From JAWKWH01 sp963669455 (GTDB taxonomy: Bacteria; Pseudomonadota; Alphaproteobacteria; Rhizobiales; Rhizobiaceae): a DNA stretch of 64,000 nt. A model generated the notes under the pieces. It was not told where the DNA came from, searched no databases, and saw nothing but the letters and a program-made list of their open reading frames with translations. The position numbers were made by a program, and so were the translations under genes. Location of the stretch: the NCBI GenBank assembly GCA_963669455.1, contig OY770026.1, positions 3,720,001 through 3,784,000 on the forward strand. The letters are read 5' to 3'. This document shows, in pieces, positions 24,659-33,824 of this stretch (position 1 is the stretch's first letter; every line of letters starts with the position of its first letter).

Positions 24659-24908
24659 ATAACGGTCTCCTCAAAGTTGGTCCCCGACCGGGAACCGTCG
24701 AAACGGTGGGAAGACCCGGCCGGGAAATCGAAAATCTGTGGTGGTTCGAACACAACATTTGCATCCCATTCGCATTTCCCTCATCGGCAAATGTTGGAAT
24801 CATAAGAACCAAAATAAATTGCTGGCGGTCTTTGCGCCCGAAATGCTTGCAAATGGACTTGGCTAGCAATCGGAAACAAGCACTTCGAACAGACCACTGG
24901 CACCTCGC
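24659..24908 (-). promoter_or_regulatory. Structured 250-bp leader between glnT-like and glxB-like genes
   Basis: No ORF is evident. It contains a 10-bp perfect inverted repeat, CAACATTTGC / GCAAATGTTG (24753-24762 and 24787-24796), with a 24-bp centre, and closer to glxB a hairpin ACCGT-TTCG-ACGGT as read on the minus strand (24694-24707). A promoter or operator for glxBCD, or an mRNA-level control element, would explain this unusually long gap in an otherwise tight cluster. Confidence 0.55.
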
Positions 24909-26381
24909 TTACGGCAGACACTCCATGTAGGTTTCGTTGTCCCACTCGGTGACGGTCGACATGAAGCGGGCGAATTCGTCACGCTTGTATTCATCATAAA
25001 GCCGGTACATCTCGCCTGGCATACCGCGCTTGACAACATCGCTGGCGGCCAGATGGTCGAGCGCCTCGCCAAGCGACATCGGCAGTTTCTTGACTTCCTT
25101 GCCCTCGGCCATTGCCTCATAGATGTTGCGCTCTTCCGGTTCACCCGGGTCGAGCTCGTTTACCAGCCCATCATCCATCGCCGCCAGCAATGTGGAACCC
25201 ATAATGTATGGATTGACCATGGAATCGACCGAGCGGTACTCAAACCGGCCTGGAGCGGAAACCCGCAATCCGGTCGTGCGGTTCTGGAAGCCCCAGTCGG
25301 CGAAGACCGGCGCCCAGAAGCCCGTATCCCAGAGGCGGCGGTAGGAATTGACCGTCGAACAGCCAATCGCAGTGAGCGCCTGCAAATTATGCACCACGCC
25401 ACCGATGGCTTTGAGCCCTTCCTTGCCCGGCATTTGCGGATCATCGGTGTCAGGCATGAACGTGTTGTCGCCGCCCTTCACATACATGTAGTTGTCGGCC
25501 ATGCCGGGGAGACTGCCGGCGTCGTTGCCGCAAGGCACGAACTTGTCTTCGCCGCCGTTCCAAAGGCTCATATTGTGGTGGCAGCCGGATGCGGAAACGC
25601 CCATGAAAGGCTTGGTCATGAAGCAGGCGAAGATGCCGTTTTCACGCGCCACCTGAGCGCAGATCTGGCGGTATGTCGTCAGACGATCCGCATTGCGCAG
25701 CACATCGTCGAACATCCAGTTCAACTCCAGCTGACCCGGCGCATCCTCATGGTCGCCCTGGATCATGTCGAGGCCCATTTTGCGGGCGTAGCGAATGACC
25801 TGCAGCGAGACCGGACGCAGGCTTTCAAACTGATCGATATGATAGCAGTATGGCTTGGAGAAACCGTCCTTCGGTTTGCCGTTCTCATCGAATTTCAGCC
25901 ACATCATCTCCGGCTCTGTGCCGATGCGCAGCTTGGTGCCGTGCTTCTTGGTGAATTCCTTGTGCAGGCGGCGCAGATTGCCGCGGCAGTCAGATGTCAA
26001 AAACCCGCCTGGATCTTCCTTTTCCTCACGGTTGCGGAAAAGAGTGCAGTAGAACCGTCCGATTTGCGGCGCCCAGGGCAACTGCATGAAGGTTTCAGGC
26101 TCGGGAATGCCAACCAATTCGGCTGCTTCCGGCCCATAGCCAAGATATTCGCCGGCACGGTTGGTAAACAGATTGACGGTCGCGCCATAGACGAGCTGGA
26201 AACCCTTCATGGCAATGGATTCCCAGTGGTCTGCCGGAATACCCTTACCCATGATCTTGCCGGTCACCGAAACGAACTGCAGGTAGAGATATTCGATGCC
26301 CAGCTCATCGATCTTCTCGCGAACCTGCTTGATTTTTTCGGCGCGGCCTTCCTCTTCTACAAAGCCTTCAAGATCGGTCAT
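24909..26381 (-). CDS. glnT: Type III glutamine synthetase family protein (GlnT / GmaS-like)
   Basis: A 490-residue ATP-dependent gamma-glutamyl ligase. Visible are the catalytic-core motifs GTEPEMMW, GDHEDAPGQLELNW (metal ligands), GCHHNMSLW, NSYRRLWDTGFWAP and RFEYRSVDSMVNPY. The N-terminus (IEYLYLQFVSVTGKIMGKGIP) is GlnT-like. Family members include gamma-glutamylmethylamide synthetase, the first enzyme of the N-methylglutamate route. Next to GlxBCD homologues, ligation of glutamate to an amine is more likely than housekeeping ammonia assimilation. It is 88 bp downstream of the FAD oxidoreductase gene, with a hairpin in the gap. Confidence 0.88.
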   Translation of the reverse strand: MTDLEGFVEEEGRAEKIKQVREKIDELGIEYLYLQFVSVTGKIMGKGIPADHWESIAMKGFQLVYGATVNLFTNRAGEYLGYGPEAAELVGIPEPETFMQLPWAPQIGRFYCTLFRNREEKEDPGGFLTSDCRGNLRRLHKEFTKKHGTKLRIGTEPEMMWLKFDENGKPKDGFSKPYCYHIDQFESLRPVSLQVIRYARKMGLDMIQGDHEDAPGQLELNWMFDDVLRNADRLTTYRQICAQVARENGIFACFMTKPFMGVSASGCHHNMSLWNGGEDKFVPCGNDAGSLPGMADNYMYVKGGDNTFMPDTDDPQMPGKEGLKAIGGVVHNLQALTAIGCSTVNSYRRLWDTGFWAPVFADWGFQNRTTGLRVSAPGRFEYRSVDSMVNPYIMGSTLLAAMDDGLVNELDPGEPEERNIYEAMAEGKEVKKLPMSLGEALDHLAASDVVKRGMPGEMYRLYDEYKRDEFARFMSTVTEWDNETYMECLP

Positions 26382-26404
26382 TTTATCATCCTCACTTTGA
26401 TAAT

Positions 26405-26455
26405 GACTTTTTTAAAAAGTCTGTTCAGCGCGGCGGAACGGGATCACCTCCGCGC
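26405..26455 (-). promoter_or_regulatory. Hairpin followed by T-rich palindrome upstream of glnT-like gene
   Basis: In the minus-strand transcript GCGCGG and CCGCGC (26428-26455, with two more G-C pairs inside) form a stem. It is followed 7 bases later by the palindrome GACTTTTT-A-AAAAAGTC read on that strand (26405-26421). A stem followed by T's resembles a weak terminator or attenuator between the oxidoreductase and the synthetase; alternatively the AT palindrome is an operator. Confidence 0.5.
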
Positions 26456-26469
26456 GCCATGATTGATTG

Positions 26470-27813
26470 TCAGCTCCATGGAAACGGGCTGCTGGATGTC
26501 GGGTGTAATTCGCCCTTAGCAAATCGCGAGAACCTGAACGGCTTCAACAGCGCCTGTTCGTTCCCCCGCAATTCCTCTGCCACGAGACGCCCGACGCCGA
26601 GCATTTTATAGCCATGGTTTGAATCGGCAATAACGTAGACATTATCCCGGAACCTGTCGAATACCGGGAAGCTGTCGGCGGTAAAGCAACCAATGCCGCC
26701 CGACGGTTCTTTGTGATATTTCGGCATCATGCCTTCAAAGCGCTTGTGGCAGTGCGCCAGGGCGGAGACCCACATATGGGCAAATTCACCAGATGAGACG
26801 AATTCGGGCGATGACGGGCCATAGGGGTCGATTTTCACCTCGTTGACGGGCGTATGCACCTTATAGGGGGCCGCACCACCTTGAATACCATTAAAGTGCC
26901 AGTCGGGCTTGTAGTAGATGCCCCACATTTCCTCGGTAATGACCGAACCGTCGACATCAGACTTCAGCGGCGCATCGGTATCCACATGGATCACCGGCGG
27001 CATCGATCCGTCATTGGCCATCAGCATTTCGGGCGCGACATTTAAAACACCTTCTTCAAGCTGCCAGAAACGCCACATGTCGATATCGGAGTGAATATTG
27101 CCCTGAAGGTCCTTCAGGTCGATCTTGTCGGGCATCCCCAGCATCGACCAGAAATCACGAACCCAGGGGCCAGCCGCAACGACAACCTGCTCACACTCGA
27201 TATTGCCACGGCTGGTTTCGACATGGGTCACGGCGCCCGATCCGTTGGATGAGGTGAAGCCGGTCACCGTCGCACCGGTCAGTATCCGCACGCCCAGATC
27301 CTCGACCTTCTTGGCCAGGCCGTACATCGCCTTGGTGTTGTTGGCATAGCCGCCGCGCTTTTCATGCAGAACCGAGGTAATGCCCTCAGCCTGCCAATCA
27401 TCGAAGATGCCGCGCATATAGGATGTGGACGCATTGGCGCCCTCGATAAAGACGCTTTCGTAGCCGATCGCCTGCTGTTCGGCGTAGATCTGGCCGACAT
27501 CGGAACGCATGGCTTCGCAACTGATCTGCATATAACCCACGGGATGATAGGAAAACGCTTCCGGATCGCTTTCCCATACGCCGACCGAATGGGCCATCAA
27601 CTCACGCATCGCAGGCTGGAAATAGTTGTTGCGCACCACGCCGCAGGCAATGCCCGTTGCACCGGACGCGATTCCATCCTTGTCGATGATGATAATCCTG
27701 CCCTCGACCTGCCTGCCCGCTTCACGCTCGATCTCAGCAAGCCGCCAGGCGGTCGAAAGACCGTGGATACCTGCGCCGATGATTACGATATCAGCCGATT
27801 GCGGAAACGCCAT
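26470..27813 (-). CDS. FAD-dependent amine oxidoreductase (DAO / sarcosine oxidase beta-like)
   Basis: A 447-residue flavoprotein with an N-terminal dinucleotide-binding motif (VIIGAGIHGLSTAW), GIASGATGIACGVVRNNYFQP after the FAD-ribose acid, and a C-terminal VIADSNHGYKMLGVGRLVAEEL. It belongs to the D-amino acid oxidase-like family of sarcosine, dimethylglycine and N-methylglutamate dehydrogenase flavin subunits. ATG 27813 has GGAGG upstream. The other subunits of MgdABCD are absent, so it acts alone or with partners elsewhere. It is the first gene of the cluster and is divergent from the GntR regulator. Confidence 0.86.
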   Translation of the reverse strand: MAFPQSADIVIIGAGIHGLSTAWRLAEIEREAGRQVEGRIIIIDKDGIASGATGIACGVVRNNYFQPAMRELMAHSVGVWESDPEAFSYHPVGYMQISCEAMRSDVGQIYAEQQAIGYESVFIEGANASTSYMRGIFDDWQAEGITSVLHEKRGGYANNTKAMYGLAKKVEDLGVRILTGATVTGFTSSNGSGAVTHVETSRGNIECEQVVVAAGPWVRDFWSMLGMPDKIDLKDLQGNIHSDIDMWRFWQLEEGVLNVAPEMLMANDGSMPPVIHVDTDAPLKSDVDGSVITEEMWGIYYKPDWHFNGIQGGAAPYKVHTPVNEVKIDPYGPSSPEFVSSGEFAHMWVSALAHCHKRFEGMMPKYHKEPSGGIGCFTADSFPVFDRFRDNVYVIADSNHGYKMLGVGRLVAEELRGNEQALLKPFRFSRFAKGELHPTSSSPFPWS

Positions 27814-27997
27814 CGACGCCCTCCAAAAATGCTGCCGCGCCCTTCCGGCCGCCACCTAGTGAACCCTATTTCCGGTAACAGCTAATCACAATCATACCCG
27901 GCAGACAATACCAATTTTCTACCACTTTCCACCCAATTGTTGACCAGGTCGGGGATTTTCCTTGTTTTCCAGTGAAAAATACCGTGAAATAGCTGCG

Positions 27998-28735
27998 ATG
28001 CGGGAAATAAAGGTCATCGACACCATGGATGCCACGCGAGAAGGCTTGCCAATCAAAATGGGTGGAATCAGGAAACCGGGGTCGGGTGACGTACTTGCCG
28101 CTTTGCGGCGCCAGATCATATCGGAGCAATATTTCCACGATGAGCGGCTGCCGCCCGAGCGCGAGCTTGCCGATCAATTCGGCGTGGCACGCGGAACCGT
28201 GCGTGAGGCGCTAAAGCGCCTGGAAGAACTTGAGTTCGTCGAGCGCCGCCCGGGCAGCGGCACCTATGTGTCGTACATAAATCAGGGCGTCAGGCCGATG
28301 GCCGAGACGATGCGGCCGCTGGAATTGATCGAGGCGCGCATGGCCATTGAACCACAGATCGTGCGGCTGGCTGTTCTGCATGCCAATGATCGCGATCTGA
28401 TGCGAATCGAAGAATGCCTCGTCAAGATGGAAGCACATGGCGAAGACACGCATGAATTTGGCGATCTGGACGAGGAATTTCACCTATTGCTGGCCGAAGC
28501 CTCACATAATTCGCTGCTGATCTGGATGATGCGGCACGCCAATGAGGTCCGTTCACATCCAAGCTGGATCAAGATGCGGCATCTGACCCACAACACCACG
28601 ATCGTCGTCGAATACAACAAACAGCACCGGCTTATCTATGACGCGATTGCGGCGCGCGATCCCGAATTGGCTGCCACGACGATGCGCGGGCACTTAAACC
28701 TTGCCCGCCAGTCCCTGATAGATGCTGCAACCTGA
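27998..28735 (+). CDS. GntR family regulator, FadR/FCD subfamily
   Basis: A 245-residue regulator with an N-terminal winged helix (LAALRRQIISEQYF, LPPERELADQFGVARGTVREALKRLEE, GSGTYVS) and an all-helical FCD ligand domain (RMAIEPQIVRLAV, DEEFHLLLAEASHN, HRLIYDAIAARDPELAATTMRGHL) with the metal-binding Asp and His residues. Start codons at 27962 (TTG), 27998 and 28025 are all possible; 27998 is a compromise. It is divergent from the amine oxidoreductase and presumably regulates that cluster. It ends 3 bp from the stop of the convergent amidotransferase. Confidence 0.88.
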   Translation: MREIKVIDTMDATREGLPIKMGGIRKPGSGDVLAALRRQIISEQYFHDERLPPERELADQFGVARGTVREALKRLEELEFVERRPGSGTYVSYINQGVRPMAETMRPLELIEARMAIEPQIVRLAVLHANDRDLMRIEECLVKMEAHGEDTHEFGDLDEEFHLLLAEASHNSLLIWMMRHANEVRSHPSWIKMRHLTHNTTIVVEYNKQHRLIYDAIAARDPELAATTMRGHLNLARQSLIDAAT

Positions 28736-28738
28736 TGG

Positions 28739-29458
28739 TCAGGAAACGGCAGACGCCTGCAACCAGTTGATATATAAGCGTTCGGCGACATTGTTGAATG
28801 CCTGCAACCTGCCGGCGACTGTATTGGCAAGTTTTTCGGCAGCACCATCGCCGAGCGCCTTCGTCAAGGCGCTGTCGTATTCGGGAATTTTTGCCCAATT
28901 GGCGACGGTGTCGGCTTCGACTTCGACGTGAAACTGCGCGGAAAATGCGCGCGGTCCCCAGCTCATGGCCTGCACCACACAATCATCAGACGTGGCCAGT
29001 ACCTTGGCATCGGATGGCAGGCTTTTAACTTCGGCGGAATGCCATTGCAGGCAATCGAATTTTCCAGGCGCACCGTCGAAGAAAACCGATTCAGCGCCCA
29101 GTTCGGTTAAGCCTACGGACATGACACCGATTTCCGGTGTCTCAGACGGCCCCACCGAACCGCCAATCGCCTCCGCCAGCAATTGGTGCCCAAGGCACAG
29201 ACCCAAAAACGGAATGCCCTTGTCGATCACGGCCTCACGAATATATGCCTTTTCGTTTTTCAGCCAGGGATGCCCATCCTCCTGCCAGACATCCATCGGC
29301 CCACCCATGACCCAGAGTCCATCAAAGCCATCGATCGCGGGAAGCGATTCGCCCGCATCGAGTTCGACTTGGGTCATCTCGTGGCCATCTTCGGCAAGAA
29401 ACGCACCCAGCTGACCGGGATGTTCAACGTCAGCGTGCTGTAGGACGAGAATGCGCAT
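28739..29458 (-). CDS. Class I glutamine amidotransferase-like protein
   Basis: A 239-residue GATase_1 protein with nucleophile Cys88 in GLCLGHQLLAEA and the partner His-Glu in FSAQFHVEVE. The N-terminal MRILVLQHADVEHPGQLG and MGGPMDVWQEDGHPWL are typical of stand-alone GuaA-like amidotransferases found near gamma-glutamyl and amine catabolism genes. A gamma-glutamyl hydrolase activity would fit the neighbouring glutamine-synthetase-like cluster, but this is inference. It converges on the GntR gene with no room for a terminator. Confidence 0.86.
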   Translation of the reverse strand: MRILVLQHADVEHPGQLGAFLAEDGHEMTQVELDAGESLPAIDGFDGLWVMGGPMDVWQEDGHPWLKNEKAYIREAVIDKGIPFLGLCLGHQLLAEAIGGSVGPSETPEIGVMSVGLTELGAESVFFDGAPGKFDCLQWHSAEVKSLPSDAKVLATSDDCVVQAMSWGPRAFSAQFHVEVEADTVANWAKIPEYDSALTKALGDGAAEKLANTVAGRLQAFNNVAERLYINWLQASAVS

Positions 29459-29653
29459 GGGCTTTACCTGTGAATTGGTGAGTTGATTGGTACATTATTG
29501 GTTCTGTATTGTGCCTGAGTCAATTGTATAGCTGTTATCCGAAAACAGGCCGGTCAGACGCGGGGCCGGCAACGTGCTGGCTGAGCTTGTTAGTCCTGGC
29601 GGAAATATCATAACGTGTAGCGGCTTGTAGTCGAATGGGGGAGACAGAAACCG

Positions 29654-31822
29654 ATGGGTCCTGCCCGCATCAGCTTGGTGATCATTGCTTTGTTGGCGGT
29701 ATCCGTCACCGGTATGGCCTTTCTACAACCGGCCATGGCCTTGACGGTGCAGGAACGTTATCAGAAAAACCGCGGTCAAATCAGCGATCATATTGCGATT
29801 GGCGACAAGCGCGTTGACGACGGCGATCTTGCCGGAGCGCTTTCCGCCTTTGAAACGGCGCTGTCGTTATCGCGCCATCTGCTTCTGCTTAATCCACTGG
29901 ACTATGAGGCATCGCGGGATGTCACTATTGCCCTAGACAAGATGGGCGACGTTCATCTCGAACTTAAAAATCCGGCAATCGCCCATGAATACTATCGTGA
30001 GTCAAAAACGCTTACCGAGATCCAACTGGAGAAATACCCCAATACGGATCAACTGACAGACGATCTGGCGATATCATATCTAAAACTGGGAAACGCATAC
30101 AAAGCCGAAAATGAAATCGGGCAAGCGTTTGAAATGTTCGAAGAGGCGCGGGAACTCTGGGATCGGCTGGCCTTGAGGTCTCCGCTGAATTTTGATGCGA
30201 AATACAGCACGTTTTTTATCCGCCGCCGCATGGGATTAACCCACTGGGATGTCGCCAACCATGAACTGGCTGCAATAGATTTTGGCGCGTCGGTTCCGAT
30301 TATCGAAAAACTGACCCTGATCGATCCCGCAAACCGTGATTGGCAGCTTGACCGGTTCGACATCATTCGCAAACTGGGGGCGGCCGAGCGCCAATTGGAC
30401 CGGCAAAGGGCGGCGATCGACGTTTACAGAACCGGAATAGATCTCGCTGAAAAAGCGTTAAAAGTTGCTCCCAACGATGTGGATGTGATCGAGCATAACT
30501 CTATTTTCCATGACCATATCGGAAATGCCCTGCTGGATTTGGGGGAGGCAACTGAGGCGCTTGCCGCCTATCGTAGCGCACTGTCATATGACCGCCGACT
30601 AGTCGAGATCGAGCCGGATGAAGAGACGTGGAAACAGTTTCTGGCCGAAAGCTATGAAAAGATTGGCAGAACATACCAGCAGCGCGAAGACTATGAGGAG
30701 GCGCTGCCCTCCCTCAACAATGCCCTGGAAATTTTAACAACACTAACAGATCTTGACTCCGACAATGTTGGCGCATTGGAGGAACTGTCAATCCTGCATG
30801 AGCGTATCGGGAATGTGCAGCGTGATTTGGGGCAATCAAAACAAGCCATTGCGAGTTATCAAAATGGCCTTCTGTTCGATCAGCGCCTGGCTGAACTACA
30901 ACCCGGCAACAGCGAATGGCAAAAGTATCAGACCTATTCATACAACAAAATCGGCAAGGTGCATCAAAATCTGGACGAGTTCGATGATGCGATCAAGGCA
31001 TTCTCGTCGACACTCGCTATCATGCTGTCGTTGGTGTCGACCAAACCGGATAGCGCTGCCTTACAGCAAGAACTTGCGAACAGCTACGAAAATATCGGCG
31101 AGGCCCAACTGGCCAATGACAAGTTGAAAAGGGCTTACTGGTTCTTTTCAGCGGCAAAAATCATTCACCAAAAACGGGTAAAACAATCGCCCGATGATGT
31201 GGATGCGAAAAACTCTTTAGCCTATGTCCATCGCCAACTCGGAGAGATAATGCGCCGGCAACGGGCCTATGAACCGGCCGAAGCCGAGCTGCTTGAGGCT
31301 GTTTTATTTCGCAGATCCGCTCTCGCTGCAGACCCGCAAGACGAATATCTGACGAGCGCGCTTGCTGGCGATTATGGCGAACTCGGGCTGGTGAGGCAAC
31401 GATACGGAAACCTTGCCGGAGCGCTAGCCGCCTACAACACTGCTTTGATGTTCAACAAAGGCCTTGGTTCGTCAAACCCTGACGATGTCGAGTATCAGGA
31501 ATATCTGGCAAATACGCATAACAGTATCGGCAAGCTGGGCGCCAAGATGAACGATGAACGCGCCGCTGCCGAGCATTTCAAAGCCTATTTGGTCATCCGC
31601 GAAAAACTGGCGCGAAAAATGCCCGACGATGACGAGGGACAATGGGATTTGTATGTGGCCTATTGGCAGATGGGCCAATACACCGAGCACAAGATCAAGT
31701 ATTTCACCAGGGCCGTTGAACTGCTGGAGAAGCTCAATGCCGAGCAGCGTCTCAGTCCCGACCAGATCGAATGGATCGAGAAAACCCGGAAACAGCTGCG
31801 CGAGGCCATCGATCAGGAATAA
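29654..31822 (+). CDS. Exported tetratricopeptide repeat protein
   Basis: A 722-residue protein with a signal peptide or membrane anchor (ISLVIIALLAVSVTGMAFL, ending PAMA at about residue 29). It is then almost wholly helical TPR-like repeats, visible as recurring A-x-Y or A-x-x-x-Y with L-x-x-L-G-N/K (EIGQAFEMFEEARELWDRL, YEKIGRTYQQREDYEEALP, GELGLVRQRYGNLAGALAAY). I count more than ten repeats and no enzymatic domain. ATG 29654 follows GGGGAGA. It lies directly upstream of trpF, but an 86-bp gap and separate function suggest its own promoter. A protein-protein scaffold in the cell envelope is the safest reading. Confidence 0.82.
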   Translation: MGPARISLVIIALLAVSVTGMAFLQPAMALTVQERYQKNRGQISDHIAIGDKRVDDGDLAGALSAFETALSLSRHLLLLNPLDYEASRDVTIALDKMGDVHLELKNPAIAHEYYRESKTLTEIQLEKYPNTDQLTDDLAISYLKLGNAYKAENEIGQAFEMFEEARELWDRLALRSPLNFDAKYSTFFIRRRMGLTHWDVANHELAAIDFGASVPIIEKLTLIDPANRDWQLDRFDIIRKLGAAERQLDRQRAAIDVYRTGIDLAEKALKVAPNDVDVIEHNSIFHDHIGNALLDLGEATEALAAYRSALSYDRRLVEIEPDEETWKQFLAESYEKIGRTYQQREDYEEALPSLNNALEILTTLTDLDSDNVGALEELSILHERIGNVQRDLGQSKQAIASYQNGLLFDQRLAELQPGNSEWQKYQTYSYNKIGKVHQNLDEFDDAIKAFSSTLAIMLSLVSTKPDSAALQQELANSYENIGEAQLANDKLKRAYWFFSAAKIIHQKRVKQSPDDVDAKNSLAYVHRQLGEIMRRQRAYEPAEAELLEAVLFRRSALAADPQDEYLTSALAGDYGELGLVRQRYGNLAGALAAYNTALMFNKGLGSSNPDDVEYQEYLANTHNSIGKLGAKMNDERAAAEHFKAYLVIREKLARKMPDDDEGQWDLYVAYWQMGQYTEHKIKYFTRAVELLEKLNAEQRLSPDQIEWIEKTRKQLREAIDQE

Positions 31823-31908
31823 GGAGTGATCGATTTGCCGGCGAGCACGTTGAGAAACACCCATATCTGTGCTCGACTCTTGCGCCATTCCGTGCGAATT
31901 GCCCGGCC

Positions 31909-32565
31909 ATGGCACTGGACGTGAAAATATGCGGTTTGAAGACTGTTGACGCCATCGACTGCGCGATCACCGGTGGAGCGACCCATTGCGGCTTTATCTT
32001 TTTTACCAAAAGCCCCCGTCACATCGATACCAAAACCGCAGCAGACCTGCGCAAAAAAATCGGCAGCCGGGCCACTACAGTGGCCGTTACGGTCGACGCC
32101 GATGATGCCTATCTCGATGACATCGCAAGCATGGTTAAACCGGACCTGATGCAGTTGCACGGCAGCGAAAGCCCTCATCGCGTGGCACAGATCAAAGCGC
32201 ATTACGGTATCCCGGCAATGAAGGTCTTTCCCGTCCGTAAGGCCGGCGATCTGGCCGGCATTGATGCCTACCGATCTGTTGCCGACCGCCTGATGTTCGA
32301 TGCGAAAGCGCCAAAAGGCTCTGACCTTCCAGGCGGCAACGGCGTTTCCTTCGACTGGAGCCTGCTCGATAGACTTGACCCGGATATCGATTACATGCTT
32401 TCGGGAGGGATCAATGCGGACAATGTAGCCGAGGCGATTTGCGCGGCCAAACCGGGAGGCATCGATGTTTCATCCGGGGTCGAGGCAGCACCCGGCGTCA
32501 AGGACGCAACGTTGATTTCGGCATTTTTCGATGCGCTCAATCTGGCCCGGCACAATGCAGGCTGA
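31909..32565 (+). CDS. trpF: Phosphoribosylanthranilate isomerase
   Basis: A 218-residue TIM-barrel enzyme that isomerises N-(5-phosphoribosyl)anthranilate to CdRP in tryptophan synthesis. The catalytic Cys is in VKICGLKT and the Asp in LMFDAKAP; the phosphate-binding loops are LSGGINADNV and IDVSSGVEAAPG. ATG 31909 starts the standard MALDVKICGLKT sequence. trpB follows 35 bp later, then trpA and accD, the usual rhizobial order. Confidence 0.95.
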   Translation: MALDVKICGLKTVDAIDCAITGGATHCGFIFFTKSPRHIDTKTAADLRKKIGSRATTVAVTVDADDAYLDDIASMVKPDLMQLHGSESPHRVAQIKAHYGIPAMKVFPVRKAGDLAGIDAYRSVADRLMFDAKAPKGSDLPGGNGVSFDWSLLDRLDPDIDYMLSGGINADNVAEAICAAKPGGIDVSSGVEAAPGVKDATLISAFFDALNLARHNAG

Positions 32566-32600
32566 GCCGGAATGGCGTTATCGGTTTTTCAGAGGTAACT

Positions 32601-33821
32601 ATGAACGAACCCGTTGAACCAAATTCATTTCGTTCCGGCCCTAATTCTGAAGGGATGTTCGGCATTTTCGGTGGCCGTTTTGTTGCCGAAACCCTGATGC
32701 CGCTCATCTTGGATCTGGAACGGCACTGGAAAGAGGCCAGGCAGGATCCGGTGTTTCAGTCTGAGCTTGCTGAACTCAACAAGCATTATACCGGACGGCC
32801 ATCGCCGCTTTATTTTGCCGAACGGCTGACCGACCATCTGGGCGGCGCGAAAATCTATTTCAAGCGCGATGAGTTAAACCATACCGGATCGCACAAGATC
32901 AACAATTGCCTGGGTCAGATCCTGCTGGCCAAACGGATGGGCAAAACCCGCATCATCGCCGAAACCGGCGCCGGCCAGCATGGCGTGGCCTCGGCGACGG
33001 TTGCCGCCCGCTTTGGCTATCCATGCACCGTCTATATGGGCGCCACCGACATCGAACGGCAGGCGCCGAACGTGTTCCGCATGAAGCTGCTCGGCACCAA
33101 GGTCAATGCGGTAACGTCCGGCAGCGGCACGCTGAAGGATGCGATGAACGAGGCGTTGCGCGACTGGGTGACCAATGTCGACGATACCTACTACATCATC
33201 GGCACCGCTGCGGGCCCGCATCCCTATCCGGAACTGGTGCGCGAGTTCCAATCTGTGATCGGCAAGGAAACCCGGGAACAGATCCTCGAAGCGGAGGGCA
33301 GATTGCCTGACCTGCTGGTGGCCGCGGTCGGCGGCGGTTCCAATGCGATTGGCCTGTTCCATCCGTTCCTCGATGACCGTAATGTGCGTATTGTCGGCGT
33401 GGAGGCGGGCGGCAGAGGGCTTGACGGCGAAGAGCATTGCGCCTCGCTCACCGCAGGCCAACCAGGCGTGCTGCACGGCAACCGCACCTATCTGCTGCAG
33501 GATAGCGATGGCCAGATCAAGGAGGGGCACTCGATCTCCGCCGGTCTGGACTACCCCGGGATCGGGCCGGAACATTCATGGCTCAAAGAAAGCGGCCGGG
33601 TCGACTATGTGCCTATTATGGATACCGAAGCGCTGGAGGCGTTTCAGCTTTTGACAAGGCTGGAGGGCATCATCCCGGCGCTGGAGCCGAGCCATGCACT
33701 TGCTGAAGTCATTCGCCGCGCTCCGAACATGGGCAAGGATCAGATCATCGTCATGAACCTTTGCGGTCGTGGCGACAAGGATGTCTTTGCCGTCGGCAAA
33801 CATCTGGGCGTGGAGTTGTAG
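32601..33821 (+). CDS. trpB: Tryptophan synthase beta subunit
   Basis: A 406-residue PLP enzyme that joins indole and serine. The PLP lysine is Lys99 in NHTGSHKINN; the phosphate-binding VGGGSNAIG and the carboxylate-binding AETGAGQHG are intact. ATG 32601 has AGAGGT upstream. The stop is 3 bp from the trpA start, so the two subunits of the alpha2beta2 complex are coupled. Confidence 0.97.
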   Translation: MNEPVEPNSFRSGPNSEGMFGIFGGRFVAETLMPLILDLERHWKEARQDPVFQSELAELNKHYTGRPSPLYFAERLTDHLGGAKIYFKRDELNHTGSHKINNCLGQILLAKRMGKTRIIAETGAGQHGVASATVAARFGYPCTVYMGATDIERQAPNVFRMKLLGTKVNAVTSGSGTLKDAMNEALRDWVTNVDDTYYIIGTAAGPHPYPELVREFQSVIGKETREQILEAEGRLPDLLVAAVGGGSNAIGLFHPFLDDRNVRIVGVEAGGRGLDGEEHCASLTAGQPGVLHGNRTYLLQDSDGQIKEGHSISAGLDYPGIGPEHSWLKESGRVDYVPIMDTEALEAFQLLTRLEGIIPALEPSHALAEVIRRAPNMGKDQIIVMNLCGRGDKDVFAVGKHLGVEL

Positions 33822-33824
33822 GTC

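Noticed and set aside
25053..26462. A 469-codon open frame on the plus strand opposite the glnT-like gene
   Set aside because: It is a mirror frame of a highly conserved enzyme, with composition typical of antisense translation and no recognisable motif.
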